This document shows, in pieces, positions 1 through 11,477 of a stretch of DNA of 64,000 nt. Each line of letters begins with the position of its first letter. Position 1 is the first letter of the stretch. Origin of the DNA: Linnemannia hyalina (lineage: Eukaryota; Mortierellomycota; Mortierellomycetes; Mortierellales; Mortierellaceae); assembly GCA_019671135.1 (NCBI GenBank), contig JAHRHY010000010.1:186001-250000 (forward strand), written 5' to 3'. The notes under the pieces were generated by a model. That model was given only the letters and a program-made list of their open reading frames with translations, did no database searches and was not told the DNA's origin. Made by a program: the position numbers and the translations under genes.

Positions 1-842
1 GAGTAGAACGTTGACAACTGGAATCGATGTTATCGCTGTCGTTCTCCATGCCTACTTGCTCCCCAGTTTTTATGACAGACATTGCTGATCACACGCGTTT
101 TGGAAGTGAACGAAATAAATTTGTCTCAGACTATCAGAATTACTAGTGATCGCCGCGTCGTCTCAGTAATTCAGTCGTCTGTCGCGTATTCAATCGCCAT
201 ACATGCATATGCTTCTCACGAACGAAACCTCTATGGAGAGCAAGCGAGGATGTATTAAATGGATGCCAGCACAACATATCCACAATTAACCTTCGAGATC
301 CCGTCGAGAGACCTTCTGGAGGAACCCGTGGAACTCAACAAAGTTCAGGGGGGTAAAATTATACCACCAGTTCGACAAGGAGCAGGAAGGCATCGAACAA
401 GGAAGAAATGATCTTCTCGGACTCGATGTCGCGCTGGATGATTCGACTGGAGAGGATCTTTCGTCAGTTTAACCGTCTTGACAGATTTGCGGATTTTGGA
501 CCTGTGGGTTGCAATGGAGCGGCGAGGCGACGACGCGACTATATCGTACAGGTACAAGGCGTTTGTCGGGATTCTGACACTTGAGGATCGGACCACGGGT
601 CGTCTCGGTTGGCTGTAGTTGCTAGGCGGACTGACGAGTCTGGAGTAAGTCTGAGGATCTTCTAACTAAGATGCGATATTGAAAGGATTCAAGTTCAGGC
701 AATAGGAAGTAGATTGGATTGTCGAACATTGGCCTAGACTCTATTTGATAACGATTTATACGCTAACTGTGGCTGTTCGATCGATGATCTCAAGGGTGCC
801 AGGACTGGAAGTGTGTAAAGCATCCTACGGTACTGAACAACG

Positions 843-880
843 GATGAAGATATTCTGACATCTAACGTCAGATTATCTTA
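843..880. repeat. Palindromic repeat, copy 1
   Basis: The core is GATATTCTGAC, a 7-base spacer, then GTCAGATTATC, an inverted repeat with one mismatch in eleven positions. A nearly identical 38-39 base block occurs at 36659-36697 in unrelated flanks. The function is unknown. It could be a small inverted-repeat element or a recombination or protein-binding site. Confidence 0.6.
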
Positions 881-969
881 TTCCCTGAACAACTCGCCTA
901 CGGCTACGGGTGAAATAATATAGTGGATTTCACGCAAAATTATCAATTTATGATCAATGTTATTCTTGG

Positions 970-1180
970 TATAAAAAGTGCGAGCCAAAAAGGCCTATTC
1001 AATTAAGCGAAGTTGATACTGGCGAAAAGCATACCCTATTCTCCAGCCTCACCCGCACCTAACCAACACACACACAACACACTCTCTTCAGAAAGACAAC
1101 ACTCGATCTCTTTTTTTCTTCCCTTCACATTCTATACATCTGTTCCCTTTTCTACACGACACTGAACGACAACCCCACTA
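970..1180 (+). promoter_or_regulatory. Orphan promoter-like patch
   Basis: TATAAAAAG at 970-978 is followed by a C/CA-rich leader and a CT-rich tract. The leader resembles the one just before the Fanzor start; both contain CACTCTCTT followed by AAGAC. No convincing coding region follows on the plus strand, so this may be a promoter whose gene was lost or displaced. This is an inference from composition only. Confidence 0.3.
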
Positions 1181-1538
1181 CATTATACGCAGATTAGCGG
1201 CTTATAATGGTTTATAGATTTTTTTATTCCGAGCACGATAGACAGTTATAAACCAGTCACATATGTGTGAATAGATTGTTTCATGTGCCCTCTCCTCTCG
1301 TGCCTGTGCCTGAACACATTGAGAACTGCGTTGCGCTCCTGCTTACATCACACTCTCTGCTCTCTATTCCTCTCTGCTCTTCCCTCCCTCTATCCCTAGG
1401 TCCTTCTATCATCACTCTCTCTACTCCCCTCTCTACTATCCTCTTCTCTCCTCCTTCCCTCAGCTTTGCCCTCACCCTGCTCCTAACCATATGTAGAGCG
1501 AGCTGACATGTAACACTGTGATAGACCAAGGATGGTGT

Positions 1539-4500
1539 TTATTCTCTTCTCTTTGGGTACTTTCTCGAGGGTGCTTTGGGAAGAGCCTTGTAGTATTTAT
1601 CAATTGAACCAACAGTATCGATTTGCCCTCTTACGAAGGCAAGTGCATTGTTTACGGCGGACTTGTCAACCTGCAAGCCAGCTGGGATAGAGCGCAGAAC
1701 CGAATGTACAATGTCCTTCTTCCACTTGTAGAGCTGTGCATCTTTGCCTCGCCACGCTGATCCGAACCACCTATTAAGCTCTGCGATGGAGGGGGACCCA
1801 TCGACGCCGTGGTAAAACCACTCTTGCCACAGTTGGTCGAGCGTATTCGGTCGTGGGATCAGCTTGCACTCGGGCATTAGGGGCATATGGTGTTGGGTCT
1901 CTCCTCTCGCCCTCTTCTCGTCGGCGACTAAGACGGCTACTTGTCGCATTCTGTCCTCGACATTGTCGCTGGGGTTGAAAGCGGCCAGAGCTGCGCGGCG
2001 GTGCGCATCCCTTGAAAGAACTGCAGTGGAAGAAGTCGGAGGTCTTGATTCTTGCTGGCCAGCGTCCGGCTCTGGAAGCTGAAGAAGAGCGATGGCGGTA
2101 GCCATAGTGGTACTCTGGCTTGCTGCACTGCCGTTGACGTCGTCACTGACATTCACCTCATCGTCCTCGCTAATCGCCACCACGGCTTCCACCGTTGACT
2201 TGAGAGCTTGCATCAACTGAGATCGAACGGCATCCTTGTTCAAACATTGTCGCTTGTTGCCTGCCAGTTTGTCATTGTTGCCAATGCACCGCTTCAAGTC
2301 CTTCAGCTCGGATGCTGTCCTATCATTCTGAGCTTGTAAAGTAGCTGCTAGAACATTCATACCGGCGTGCAAACTCTGAAGTCCGGCTTGCTGGCTTTGC
2401 TGCAGGCTCCGGATTGCAGCATCTTGGACACCGAGCCTCGCGCCGACCCTGTCAAACTCCAGTTGGATGATGGGTGTGGCAGATGCGAGGGAATCCGTGA
2501 GAGGAGAGGGATTTCTCATGCTCTCGAGCAGGGTTTGCTGGAAATCTTGAAACGCAGGTGTTTTGAAGACAGGGTGATCGAAAACAGGGTGCGCGGCGGC
2601 AGCACCACCCCCGAACAGGATGACAGCTGCATCCTGAAGGATAACCTTTCGCAGGTGGGCGAGAAGGCTAAGATGGCGCTTTCTTGAAATGACCTCATTC
2701 GACAGAACGGTCTGCATATCCTTGTCCGTGTACACCTGCTTGACTTCCTTGCACTCGCCCCGTCGCAGCTTCTCACGCAACTCCTCGCGTCCGTGGAAAA
2801 CGTCGCAGTCACGCATAATGTTGTCAATCGTGAGCCTCCAGAACGTGTCGGAGCAAGCATCCTCGATGAAAGGGAACAACTGCCTTTGGAGCTCAATGCT
2901 GGGGATCACAGTGTTCCGAGCCAGCCAAAAGCGCTCTAGACGGTCGCGGTCAAATCCAGCCAATCGAAGGGCCACTGAAGGCTCTACACCCTCGAGATAG
3001 TGAGTTGAGAGACGGTTCGATGCCCAGTTCCCGTGCTTAGCGATCGCCTCTACCGTAGATCCACACATATGCGCGAATCTGGAGCCGTGCTTGCGCCCAA
3101 GGTGAGTCACTGTGCCCTTGTCCAATATCCCGCTCTCATGAAGAGCCTCCACCTGCGCCTGGAACTGGGAGTTGTAAGTCATCGGTACATCCATTGGTTT
3201 GTTTCCAGCTAACAGATGGTAGTCGGTCCATTTAGGGTTGGTGAGATCAGGCGCCCTTTTGTTTTTGCTCTTAGTACAGCAAAAAAAAGGAAGAGGGGGG
3301 GGGGGAAGAACGCATTATTAAATGAGTGTTGAAATATGAGTGACACCACGCGTCGGCCGCCGACATTTACCACATGCACGCCACTTACCGACCAAAGCTC
3401 AAGCAAATAAAAGGCTAGCGCGCCAACTGGACACACATCTACTTCTTTGTTCCGAACTGCAACTCCATACTGAATCTTGCCGTCCTTGTTCGTCTTGCCT
3501 TGCCTCATCATCAGCACAACTCCAAGCACGAATTGGCCTTCTCTGCAGCTGGCATCGTTCGTATTTTTGTTGCGGTTGGGCTCGACGTCGTGGGCGAAAA
3601 GATCCGGGAGTCGGATCTGGCGTGTGACCTCGCTGCGGAACATCATAAAAAAGCAAAGACTTACATCCGCACGGTCGCGTAACCCTTTCAAGCGGCGCTT
3701 TCTCAAGCTGGCTGCGCCATCCACATTGCGCATCCAAAATCGCTTCATTAGCTGCCGAACAATCGAAGTTGGGTTCTGGGTGAAGTCGATAGAGCCAAAG
3801 TCGGTATCTGTCGACCTCTTCCTGGCGGACATCCTCACGCGGTAAACGTCGATCAGAGGTTGAATGTACGTCTTCGGGGCCGGAACTGTGCCATAATCCA
3901 TCGCTAAATTGTTCCTGTCTTCACACTGATGCTTATAGAGGTCGCCAATGGCAGCGAGGTGCAAGAGAATGGTTGCCGTCGAGTACCACCGCTCTTCACT
4001 GTTCTCATTGTTGCTGTTGTGGATGTCAACGTCTCGACTGGCGTCCCCCTCGCAGTTGTCATCGCTTTTGTCCTCCACATCGCCTCCATCGACATCATCA
4101 TCAGAACACGGGTCATCCATATTTGCCCGCCGTTCGCCGGACTTGTCCTTGCTGTTGTTGCCCTTCCTGTCTCTTGGCGACGGTTTGATCCGTATGATAC
4201 CTATTGCATTTATATTTTCGTTAGTTCTTATAATTTCAAACACCACCATAGCGTTTCGTCGTCGTCGTCGTATCGTATGACCGCTCACATTAGTTCCATT
4301 TTTCATATTCATACCGTTTTGAGGATCTTCCGTCTCGCAGGTCAGGCAAGCAAAGTAACGGGTTACTTTGCCTTTCGTGAAGTTGTAATCATCCTTATAT
4401 CCAGAAACGTCGCACCATTCCTATACCAAGGGATGGAGTGATTGAGTTAGTTAGTGCGTCGAGTCGGGGGCCATAGTTTATCTATGCTTGTGCAAAAATG

Positions 4501-4808
4501 GGGGTACATTTTACAATTTGCCATACCATGAACTTCTCCTGGTACCGATCATACTGGTCCCGCGTCGACTGGGCTTGCAAGGACTTGCGAGCTTCGGCCA
4601 CAAGATGGGAGCTTGCTAGCTCCTTCTGCTTATTACAGAGGTGATTTTGTTGTTCAACCCTATTGCGTTCGCGGTAGGTTTCCAGCTTAGATTTTGCTCT
4701 TGCCGGCTGGCTGCCTTGCATGCTCGTCTGCTGCCGTTTGTTTCGTGCTATGGCTTTGCCTTTAACAGAAAAGCTGCACGACTTGTTTAACGCGAAACAA
4801 TAAAACAA
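1539..4808 (-). CDS. Crypton-type tyrosine recombinase
   Basis: Likely catalyses cut-and-paste or circular integration of a Crypton transposon. Model: exon 1 4808-4515, intron 4514-4421, exon 2 4420-3389, intron 3388-3165, exon 3 3164-1539, giving about 983 residues. The start at 4808 is the first Met; Met at 4721 is an alternative. The catalytic set is visible: Arg in MMFRSEVTRQ (about residue 360), HLGR (463-466), Trp in KHGNW (489) and the Tyr nucleophile in STHYL (498). The C-terminal part contains a GCR1_C-like DNA-binding domain around LDQLWQEWFYHGVDG. An Asp/Ser-rich acidic stretch precedes the catalytic core. The second intron is uncertain: the best-looking donor (GTAAGT, 3388) and acceptor (TTAG, just before 3208) do not join in phase. 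I therefore used an in-phase acceptor at 3164, and a one-base indel is possible. The strand is opposite to the Fanzor gene. Confidence 0.8.
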
Positions 4809-5251
4809 TAGAACGAAATAGTAAGTATGGTGGTATGGTGGATGCCAATCAGGTACAGGACATATCGCCCCAAGTGTGCAAATACCTCTTTAGCTTACCC
4901 GTGTCATTAATTAGTCGGGTATTGGGGGGGGGGGGGGGTGTGTGTGTAATGTGTATTGGGGTGTGGGCTTGTCTGAATGAGGCTAATGTGGCGATGTGGA
5001 GTGGAGAAAGAGGGAAGAATGGAGTGACATGCATGCGTCCCATGTGGATGATTCCGCCAGAAAAAACCGTGCGGGGATAAACCCATATGTGTCACGTGAC
5101 TTTTATAAACCAACCTTATGTGGATAACCCCCACAATTCCACACATTCCTCTTCCCACTCAACCTTTTCTGTTCACTTTCCCAACGTGACACACGAACGA
5201 TAACACCACCACCACCAGCACACTCTCTTTGCAAAGACGACGACATCCGTC
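4809..5251. promoter_or_regulatory. Head-to-head spacer of recombinase and Fanzor
   Basis: This 443-base divergent spacer must carry the promoters of both genes. It contains a G run (about 4925-4938) followed by a short GT stretch, CATATGTGT (5084-5092), the palindrome GTCACGTGAC (5091-5100), and TTATAAACCA (5103-5112), which has a TATA-like core. A C-rich leader with CACC repeats precedes the Fanzor start codon. CATATGTGT and TTATAAACCA both recur at 1246-1268. Confidence 0.45.
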
Positions 5252-5311
5252 ATGAGCGACAACAGCCCTGGAGTACGTAAAACAGTTCATGAACGTTCAT
5301 CACCTTGCGTT

Positions 5312-5354
<43 letters not shown>

Positions 5355-8300
5355 GTACTCACAACATATTGTTCCGTTCTGTTTTAACTACTACGAAGCA
5401 GATGCACTCCTTTATGCCGGACTGGAAGTTCGTTAACGAGGCTGCAGAACAAATCCTGCACGAGGGATTCAATGGGGATCTATATCAGCGACTAGGAGGA
5501 GCTTTTATTGCTTCAGAGGCCCAACCCATAGCACAGGGTCAAGCGTCCGTCGCCTTTCGCTTTATCAACAAGCACCACTTGGCATTAAATTTCAGCACAA
5601 CACCCTCTCTTGCACGGCTTATCATTGCGATCTTGGATGGCTCATGGACACCGGAGCGTGGTGAGAGGAACGAGACCGGATTTTTGCTGCTTTGGAGGAA
5701 CCAGGAAAACACCATCACATATCCCATTCCACCTTCAAGCTTTCTTCTTCGCTACATCTCAGCACTATTGCACATCAACATATTCCTGTTTGACACCGCC
5801 GCCCGCCCCATTGTCATCACCCATCCCTATCCAAAAGGAGTTGTCGGTATTCTTCATGATGCATCGTCAATTCTGGGATACTCGGACTACAATGTACTCG
5901 GACCAACTCGTACGGAACAGGACGATCTTTTCATTGATCTACGGCCACCAACACCCCCGTCTCTACCACTTCCACCAGGACCTGCCGCGACATTCCGAAC
6001 CGGCAAACGACCGCGCCAGCAGAGAGAAGGATGCGAGATCGACAGGGTCGCACTAGAGACCATCTACAAGGAGGAATGGTGTGTTTTGATGTCTACTATG
6101 TGAATGATTTTTAGACTTTTTTTGTTTGATTTTTACTTCTTTATTGATTGTCTTTGATATTTTTAAAAAAAAATCATTTAGTGAGGCCCGAGTCAAGAAG
6201 GAGGCGGCCGATCAGTGCCGCACGGCGAAGAAGCGTGCAAAGAAGGAGGCAGATCCGAGGGAAGCATTGGAGAAGGCACATATTGATGCAAAGCAAGCGG
6301 AAGAGAAACGTGTAAGAACGCCTCGGGGAGTCATGAATGAAACTGCTCGACGCGTTCGCCAACACTGCGGCATCAACGACGAAGAGGACTTTACCAACCA
6401 TCACGCATCGATGATGATTACTCACCCTATTGGAGAACCTCAGACCGTTACTGGACGAGCTCTAGCGACATATAAGGCGGCCTTATCAAGACACTTTGAC
6501 ATGGCATGGATCGAGGAACAGGACCACATATCTGATCCTACCGTTGCTTCAGCAAACTCAACAACTATCGCCCCAACCCCATCGGACATCGACGCCCAGG
6601 ATGACAACAGCATTCGCACTATTACCCTACCTCTTGCGAAGCTGCTCAGGACGGATCTCCCCACGAAGGATCAAGATTACATCACCAAGAGGCTAAACGA
6701 CGTACAGGGTGAGGTGTCTGACTTTATGGAATCCGTTGCCATGGGAGCGTACAAGACAACACTATGGGTATGTTTTCAACATTCTCTGTCTTGGTTGTGG
6801 TCGCGCAAGGACATATTTATTTCAAGTTAACTAATATTATATGTTATCACGACCGTGTTTACTTTCTAGATCTGTCGCGGTGGCATCCAAGGAAGCATAC
6901 AGCTTAACCTAGCTGACATATTCCCGCCATCCTTTGATATCAGGGACGACTACTTCAAGGAGAACCCGATCGTGGAAGCGGGAGTCATTACTCCGGAGTG
7001 GCAACAGATTGTATCCGATGCTACGGAGTTGAAGCCCCGAGTGAAGGATCCGGCAACCTTGCTATCCCAGGATTATTTGCAGTACCTTGGAGTTCGGATT
7101 CCAGAATTGAGACGTGGGAGGAAGACCCCCAAGACTACCACCCACCCCTTGTGGGATACAGTGCTTGAAAGCATCTATAGCGGGAAGCTGGTACCACAAG
7201 CCTGGGATGATTCAAGGCATCCTGACTCACCCTCATCCAACCCCTTCAAGATCATTCCAAGCTTGTCTCAAGCCTCTGGTTCCGGCGCTGTGGATGATGC
7301 CTATGCTGCTGCTGATGCCAATGTCGAGGTCGGATACCAGTCAGAGGACTCATCGAAGGAAAGCCTGGGGGGCTTGACGGCCACACTCATGCGAGAGTAC
7401 GCTACGAACATCAAGATGATATGGTCTGGAGACATTTACGAGAGGTTGAGACGGTACGTGGTGCACAATGTTCTCCGACTCAATCTACGACCCCAGAGCG
7501 AGGAGAAACACCGCATCCAAAAGCGGAAGCGTGCTATCAAGAAGGCCGAGGAGATGAAGGAGGCGTCGGCATCGGCAAGCCAAAAGCGTCGAGAGTCCCT
7601 GAGGAACTGGAAAAGGCGAAACCAGGACCTATTCAATCAACTTGATCACGCATTTGATACTAGTCGAGACGAGGAGCGCATCAACAAGATTTTCGGGCTC
7701 ATTGACATCCATCAAGAGCGGCGGCCAGGAGTCAAGGAGCAGAACAAGTCACGTGGACTCACTCAAAGCGACGACTACGAGACGGACTCGGAGTTTGACG
7801 GCTCAGACGACTCAGACGACGATATGGATACTGAGTTGGTTGTTTCGGGCTCGAGCAAGAGCAGCGATGATGTTTTAATGCCTTGCACTCACACAGCAGA
7901 TCAAGATTGCGAGATGGGGGTCATGGAGGAGCAGTCAGATGCCGGTCGCTCTATTAATGCAGAGGCTCAGAGCAGTGGTCCGTCTGAATCTGTGGCACGC
8001 TCCTCAACAGGTACCAATAACTAATATCGGACGCTGCTCCTTGCTGAGTTTGTGGTATTAACTGTTGACTAATATCTCTCACTTCCTTTTTCTCCACCGT
8101 AGGACCAAAGGAGCCGACATCAAAGAAGCTCCGAGGTCTAGAAGCAGTAGCTATCAGGTTGCTGGAATTGCCAGACTCGAACATACCCATCACCGAAGAG
8201 ACAGTCAAGGCGAAGCTCTACGAGCCTGAGATGTACAGCACGGAGGAGATTTTGGCCGTCTTGCGGCTAGTGACATTACTGAGACCGTTTACCCCTAAGA

Positions 8301-10890
8301 AGGCCCACTCAGGACCCCAGTCAACTTCCTATCCAAAGAGCGTCTTGACTTTGGGGCCGTTTGTGTATATTGCAAATGCAATCTTGAGATCGGCGGGATA
8401 CAAGGATTTCACCCGTAGGATTTGCCCAGTTCCTGCTGTTGGGAATCGGCATGCTGTGCCGTTGGACGCGTCAGGGGTGTATGACATATTTGGCGGGCGA
8501 GCACCAGGACGCTTCGATATCAAGGGCCCAAGTGGTCGAGTAATCACCACGTCGACCGTCGCGAGACTGTCTACCGATCATCGCAAATATGTTTTCGGTG
8601 GACTTTTCAATATGGCCATCATCGACGATGCCTGCACGAAACATGGACTTGAGTTCGCACAAAGGTATGCATACATAAGGTCTTGAATATGACCTCTCCT
8701 CATTCATATCTATGACCATCATGAGTCAATTGAATAACAGTTTACCGTGCATTGTTTGTAAAATGATAGAATGACGTACGTCGACTTTTACACAGTACGC
8801 ATCACGGGACGACGGGCGATAACGGGACCAAACCGCCACTTCACCAACAGTGCGTACGAAGACAAGAAGAAGAAGCATGTTAAGCCATCAGGTGTAATCA
8901 ACTGGACGTCGGAACTACTGGAAACCGGGCACACCCCTCAATCTGCAGCCAAAGCGTCGGAGGAGATCAAGATTGTTCAGGATCGTTTGGTCACAGAGCT
9001 ACAACCCCTCAAGAAGGGCCTCAAGGCAGCCACGACGGTCAGGAGAGAAAAGGACCGCACCCTTCGTCACTATGAAGGACACGACCAGAGACACAAAAAG
9101 GGAATCTACCAGAACCTACAGGAGGCACGAAAAGTCGTCAACAACCTGAAGAAGAAGATCGTTCCTCTCGAGGCTGAGATCCGGGAAAAGAAGCAGCAAC
9201 GCTACTATTACAACAGGTTGTCCAAGGCGACCGCCCCCCCAACAGCACTATCAGAAGACCCTTCTCCCCTGCCCATCACGACTGTCACAGAGTCTGTCCC
9301 AACTGTTCAACATCCTGGGATGCAAGACTTTGTTCAGACAACCTCCATCAAGCAGCTACTGTTAGAAATTGAAGACAAGGACCGACAACTACCTGTACCA
9401 GGCACTGACAGAGGATTGGTGACTATGTCTGAGACTGTCCCCTCCTTGTGGTCAACTCTGGAATCTTTATCAAACCGATACTATATTCTCCATGGTATGT
9501 TTTCTTTTCTGCTTTACTACTGTCGCTCTATCATATCAAGATCGTGTCTTCATGCAATAATTTCCTACGGCGTTTCATTTGACGTTATAGGTCATCCCGA
9601 TACTCACCACACCGGCAACGACGACGGGGCTTCAGAGCCGCCCACCTCTCACGCTGATGCTGTGGACATGGACATTGATGGCACGGACACCCAGCCCTCT
9701 CTGCATTCAGAATCGAAAGCGTCATCTCTTCCAGAACGGACTCGGAACGCCATAACGATAACTGGCTCTTTATCCCGGAAGGCAACGATCGAGGACATGC
9801 GTTTTGCCAAGTCCAACCGCATCACCGCAAAACAGGTCAAAGAAGTCGGTGGAGTAGGTAGGGCGACTCGAACAAGGGAGCGTTTGCTTCGACAGCCGGA
9901 AAATCAGAGGATTTCGGAGCTTCACAAGGAGATAGGAGAAAACTCCGTTTTGAAGGCGCAGACTATCAGTGAAGTTGACTCTGCACAGGTGACCCGACGA
10001 TCAGCTACACAACCCCTTCGCAACTTCGAGGGCAGCAAAAGCTTAGTGAAACAAACCCACCACAAGGATCTTCAACTGCAGCGAGCATGGCAGACGATCG
10101 CAGCCGACGAACGACGGAAAATGCAGGATTTTTCCAGAGGTAAGTTTATGGATTTAAGAATCGGAGTGCATTGATTCCTTGTTGTTAACTCCAATGGGCA
10201 TTCAAATAACTAAAACGTACTTTTATTTTTGTTTTCTTGATAGGAACAGGACAGACCCAACCAGCATCAGTCAACACAGTCGACTCTATCGATGGGTGTT
10301 GCAAGTGTGGTAGACACCACCTCCCAATCCGCGTTGGAAGGGCACTCACCTATCCACAGGAATGCCCCAGAGATGCGTTGCCCATCATCCCTATCATGTT
10401 CGTCGGGACGGCAGGAATCGGAACCGGGAGTCGCATTGGCGGTCATCTAAAGTACGGCGGAAAAAAGGTCGTTGAGCAACATGCCCTCTCCGTCCCTGTA
10501 CTGATGACCGATGAAAACATGACAAGCAAAGTCTGTCCGTTTTGTTTTGCGATTCTACGCCTCGTCAAGGAACTGAGACTTGTCAACGGAGTCGAGAAGC
10601 TGGTCACAATCAACGGTGCGGTTCAGTGCGAAAACCCCAACTGTGAGAGTGTCCGCGCCGGTTATGCACGTCGAGGCAGGGACAGCAATGCATGTGTCAA
10701 CATTGCACTTGCGGGATTCACGACAATCATGAGCGACAACAGACAGCCACTTCCTCCCTACAGGAGATCAACGCGTCCAGAGGGCGCCACCCCTTCAGAA
10801 CCCCAGTCTCTCGCTACTGGAACACAACAAAACATCGAGCACTTCGACAACGGACCCATTGACAACAATGGCTTCCCGCGACGCTGCTGA
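5252..10890 (+). CDS. Fanzor-type RuvC nuclease (TnpB relative)
   Basis: Eukaryotic TnpB-like protein; characterised Fanzors are RNA-guided DNA nucleases. Exons: 5252-5272, 5402-6078, 6182-6767, 6870-8010, 8103-8664, 8770-9494, 9591-10139, 10244-10890. They sum to 4908 bases, exactly 1635 codons plus stop, and all junctions are in phase. RuvC-I is GTDRGLVTMSE (Asp about 1209), RuvC-II is in MTDENMTSK (Glu about 1511), and RuvC-III is RRGRDSNAC (Asp about 1567). The zinc ribbon CxxC (1518, 1521) and CxxxxC (1549, 1554) is intact, so catalysis looks preserved. The N-terminal ~1000 residues include basic coiled-coil stretches (about 235-290 and 610-650), an acidic region (about 720-760), and the conserved YVDFYTVRITG block after 996. 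The first start with a tiny exon is chosen because intron 1 contains a GA microsatellite. The guide RNA was not identified. Confidence 0.85.
5316..5350 (+). repeat. GA microsatellite in Fanzor intron 1
   Basis: About 17 AG/GA units lie inside the proposed first intron (5273-5401). Because that intron is a multiple of three and has no stop, the repeat also reads as an Arg-Glu tract. I regard that reading as an artefact: a good GTACGT donor and CAG acceptor flank it. Confidence 0.8.
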
Positions 10891-11218
10891 TGAGCTAGCC
10901 TAGCTAGATTTATGTAAGTTCCCATCTGCTTGTTTCCCATTTATGATTTGCTACGGAGTCTGCTATCAGTAAACCTCAGATTAACCAAAACATCCTAAAT
11001 TTTGGATGAAATAGACAATAAATGGGAAAAGTGAATACCTTCAGTGTTTGCAATGTCTGGGCTCCTGATAAAAAACCATGCGTGTTTTCAGGACTTTTAG
11101 GGCACTCTACAATAAAATAATAGGCAGACCATGCGGAGGACCATTGGTGTGCGTTGGGGGCCAGAGGTTGACACTGACAGGGAAAACAAAAAAAAAGAGG
11201 AATGAAGCAAAATAACAT
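10891..11218. other. Fanzor 3' flank
   Basis: No coding region. By analogy with TnpB and Fanzor loci, where the guide RNA often overlaps the 3' end of the gene, this is the first place to look for a guide RNA and for the right border of the element. I see no clear hairpin or terminal repeat by eye. Confidence 0.35.
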
Positions 11219-11300
11219 CCGAAAACCCGGATTTGAACCAGGGACCTAGAGATGACAGACAAACTACAGTCTCCCGCTCTACCAACTGAGCTATTTTCGG
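11219..11300 (-). tRNA. tRNA-Tyr (GTA) with short intron
   Basis: The acceptor stem CCGAAAA pairs with TTTTCGG, with A at the discriminator position. The C1:G72 pair is typical of eukaryotic tRNA-Tyr. The D arm GCTC...GAGC and the T arm with B box GGTTCAAATCC are intact. The anticodon stem GGAGA/TCTCT encloses 17 bases, which fits a 7-base loop with anticodon GTA and a 10-base intron one base 3' of the anticodon. Tyr tRNAs of eukaryotes commonly carry an intron at this position. Confidence 0.93.
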
Positions 11301-11424
11301 TTGTTGTTGGATAAGCAGTTGAATCTAATGACTGTATTGAAATCATTATTTGCTAACTCGGGAACCAAGGCCCCAGGAACTCTGGCTCCTGGCGAAAATA
11401 ATGCGCCTTGGAACAGCCCGGACC

Positions 11425-11477
11425 CCAATGTCCATTGCTAATAATTGTGTACGAAAAAAACCAATGTCCATCGCTAA
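11425..11477 (+). repeat. 17-base direct repeat around a short A-tailed insert
   Basis: CCAATGTCCATTGCTAA (11425-11441) and CCAATGTCCATCGCTAA (11461-11477) differ at one base. They flank a 19-base block that begins TAATTGTGTACG and ends in A7. The block matches the extreme 3' end of the LINE copies at 12014 and 34728. This looks like a target duplication around a nearly complete 5' truncation, although a local tandem duplication is possible. Confidence 0.5.

Larger units (their letters stand above)
1..1538. other. Left flank without a recognised gene
   Basis: I see no open frame with family resemblance here. The stretch holds one copy of a palindromic repeat (843-880), a TATA-like promoter patch (970-1180) and an inverted pair TGGTTTATA (1208-1216) / TATAAACCA (1247-1255). 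A CT-rich tract lies at about 1330-1480. It may contain the left border of the Crypton-Fanzor element, but no border is visible. Confidence 0.5.
1539..10890. mobile_element. Putative Crypton-Fanzor composite element
   Basis: Two transposon-type genes lie back to back: a tyrosine recombinase of Crypton type (minus) and a Fanzor nuclease (plus), with a 443-base spacer between their starts. Fanzor genes have been reported inside several eukaryotic transposon classes, including Cryptons, so a shared element is plausible. Cryptons lack terminal inverted repeats. I could not define ends or target duplications, so the limits given are only the outer ends of the two coding regions. Confidence 0.55.

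Noticed and set aside
843..880. C/D-box snoRNA
   Set aside because: GGATGAAGA and CTGA are only loose matches to boxes C and D, spacing is too short, and the palindrome explains the sequence better.
3340..4441. Plus-strand frames opposite the recombinase
   Set aside because: Shadows of the minus-strand exons and introns of the Crypton gene.
5273..5401. Arg-Glu repeat at the start of the Fanzor frame
   Set aside because: It is intron 1 read through: GTACGT donor and CAG acceptor flank a GA microsatellite, and the intron happens to be a multiple of three.
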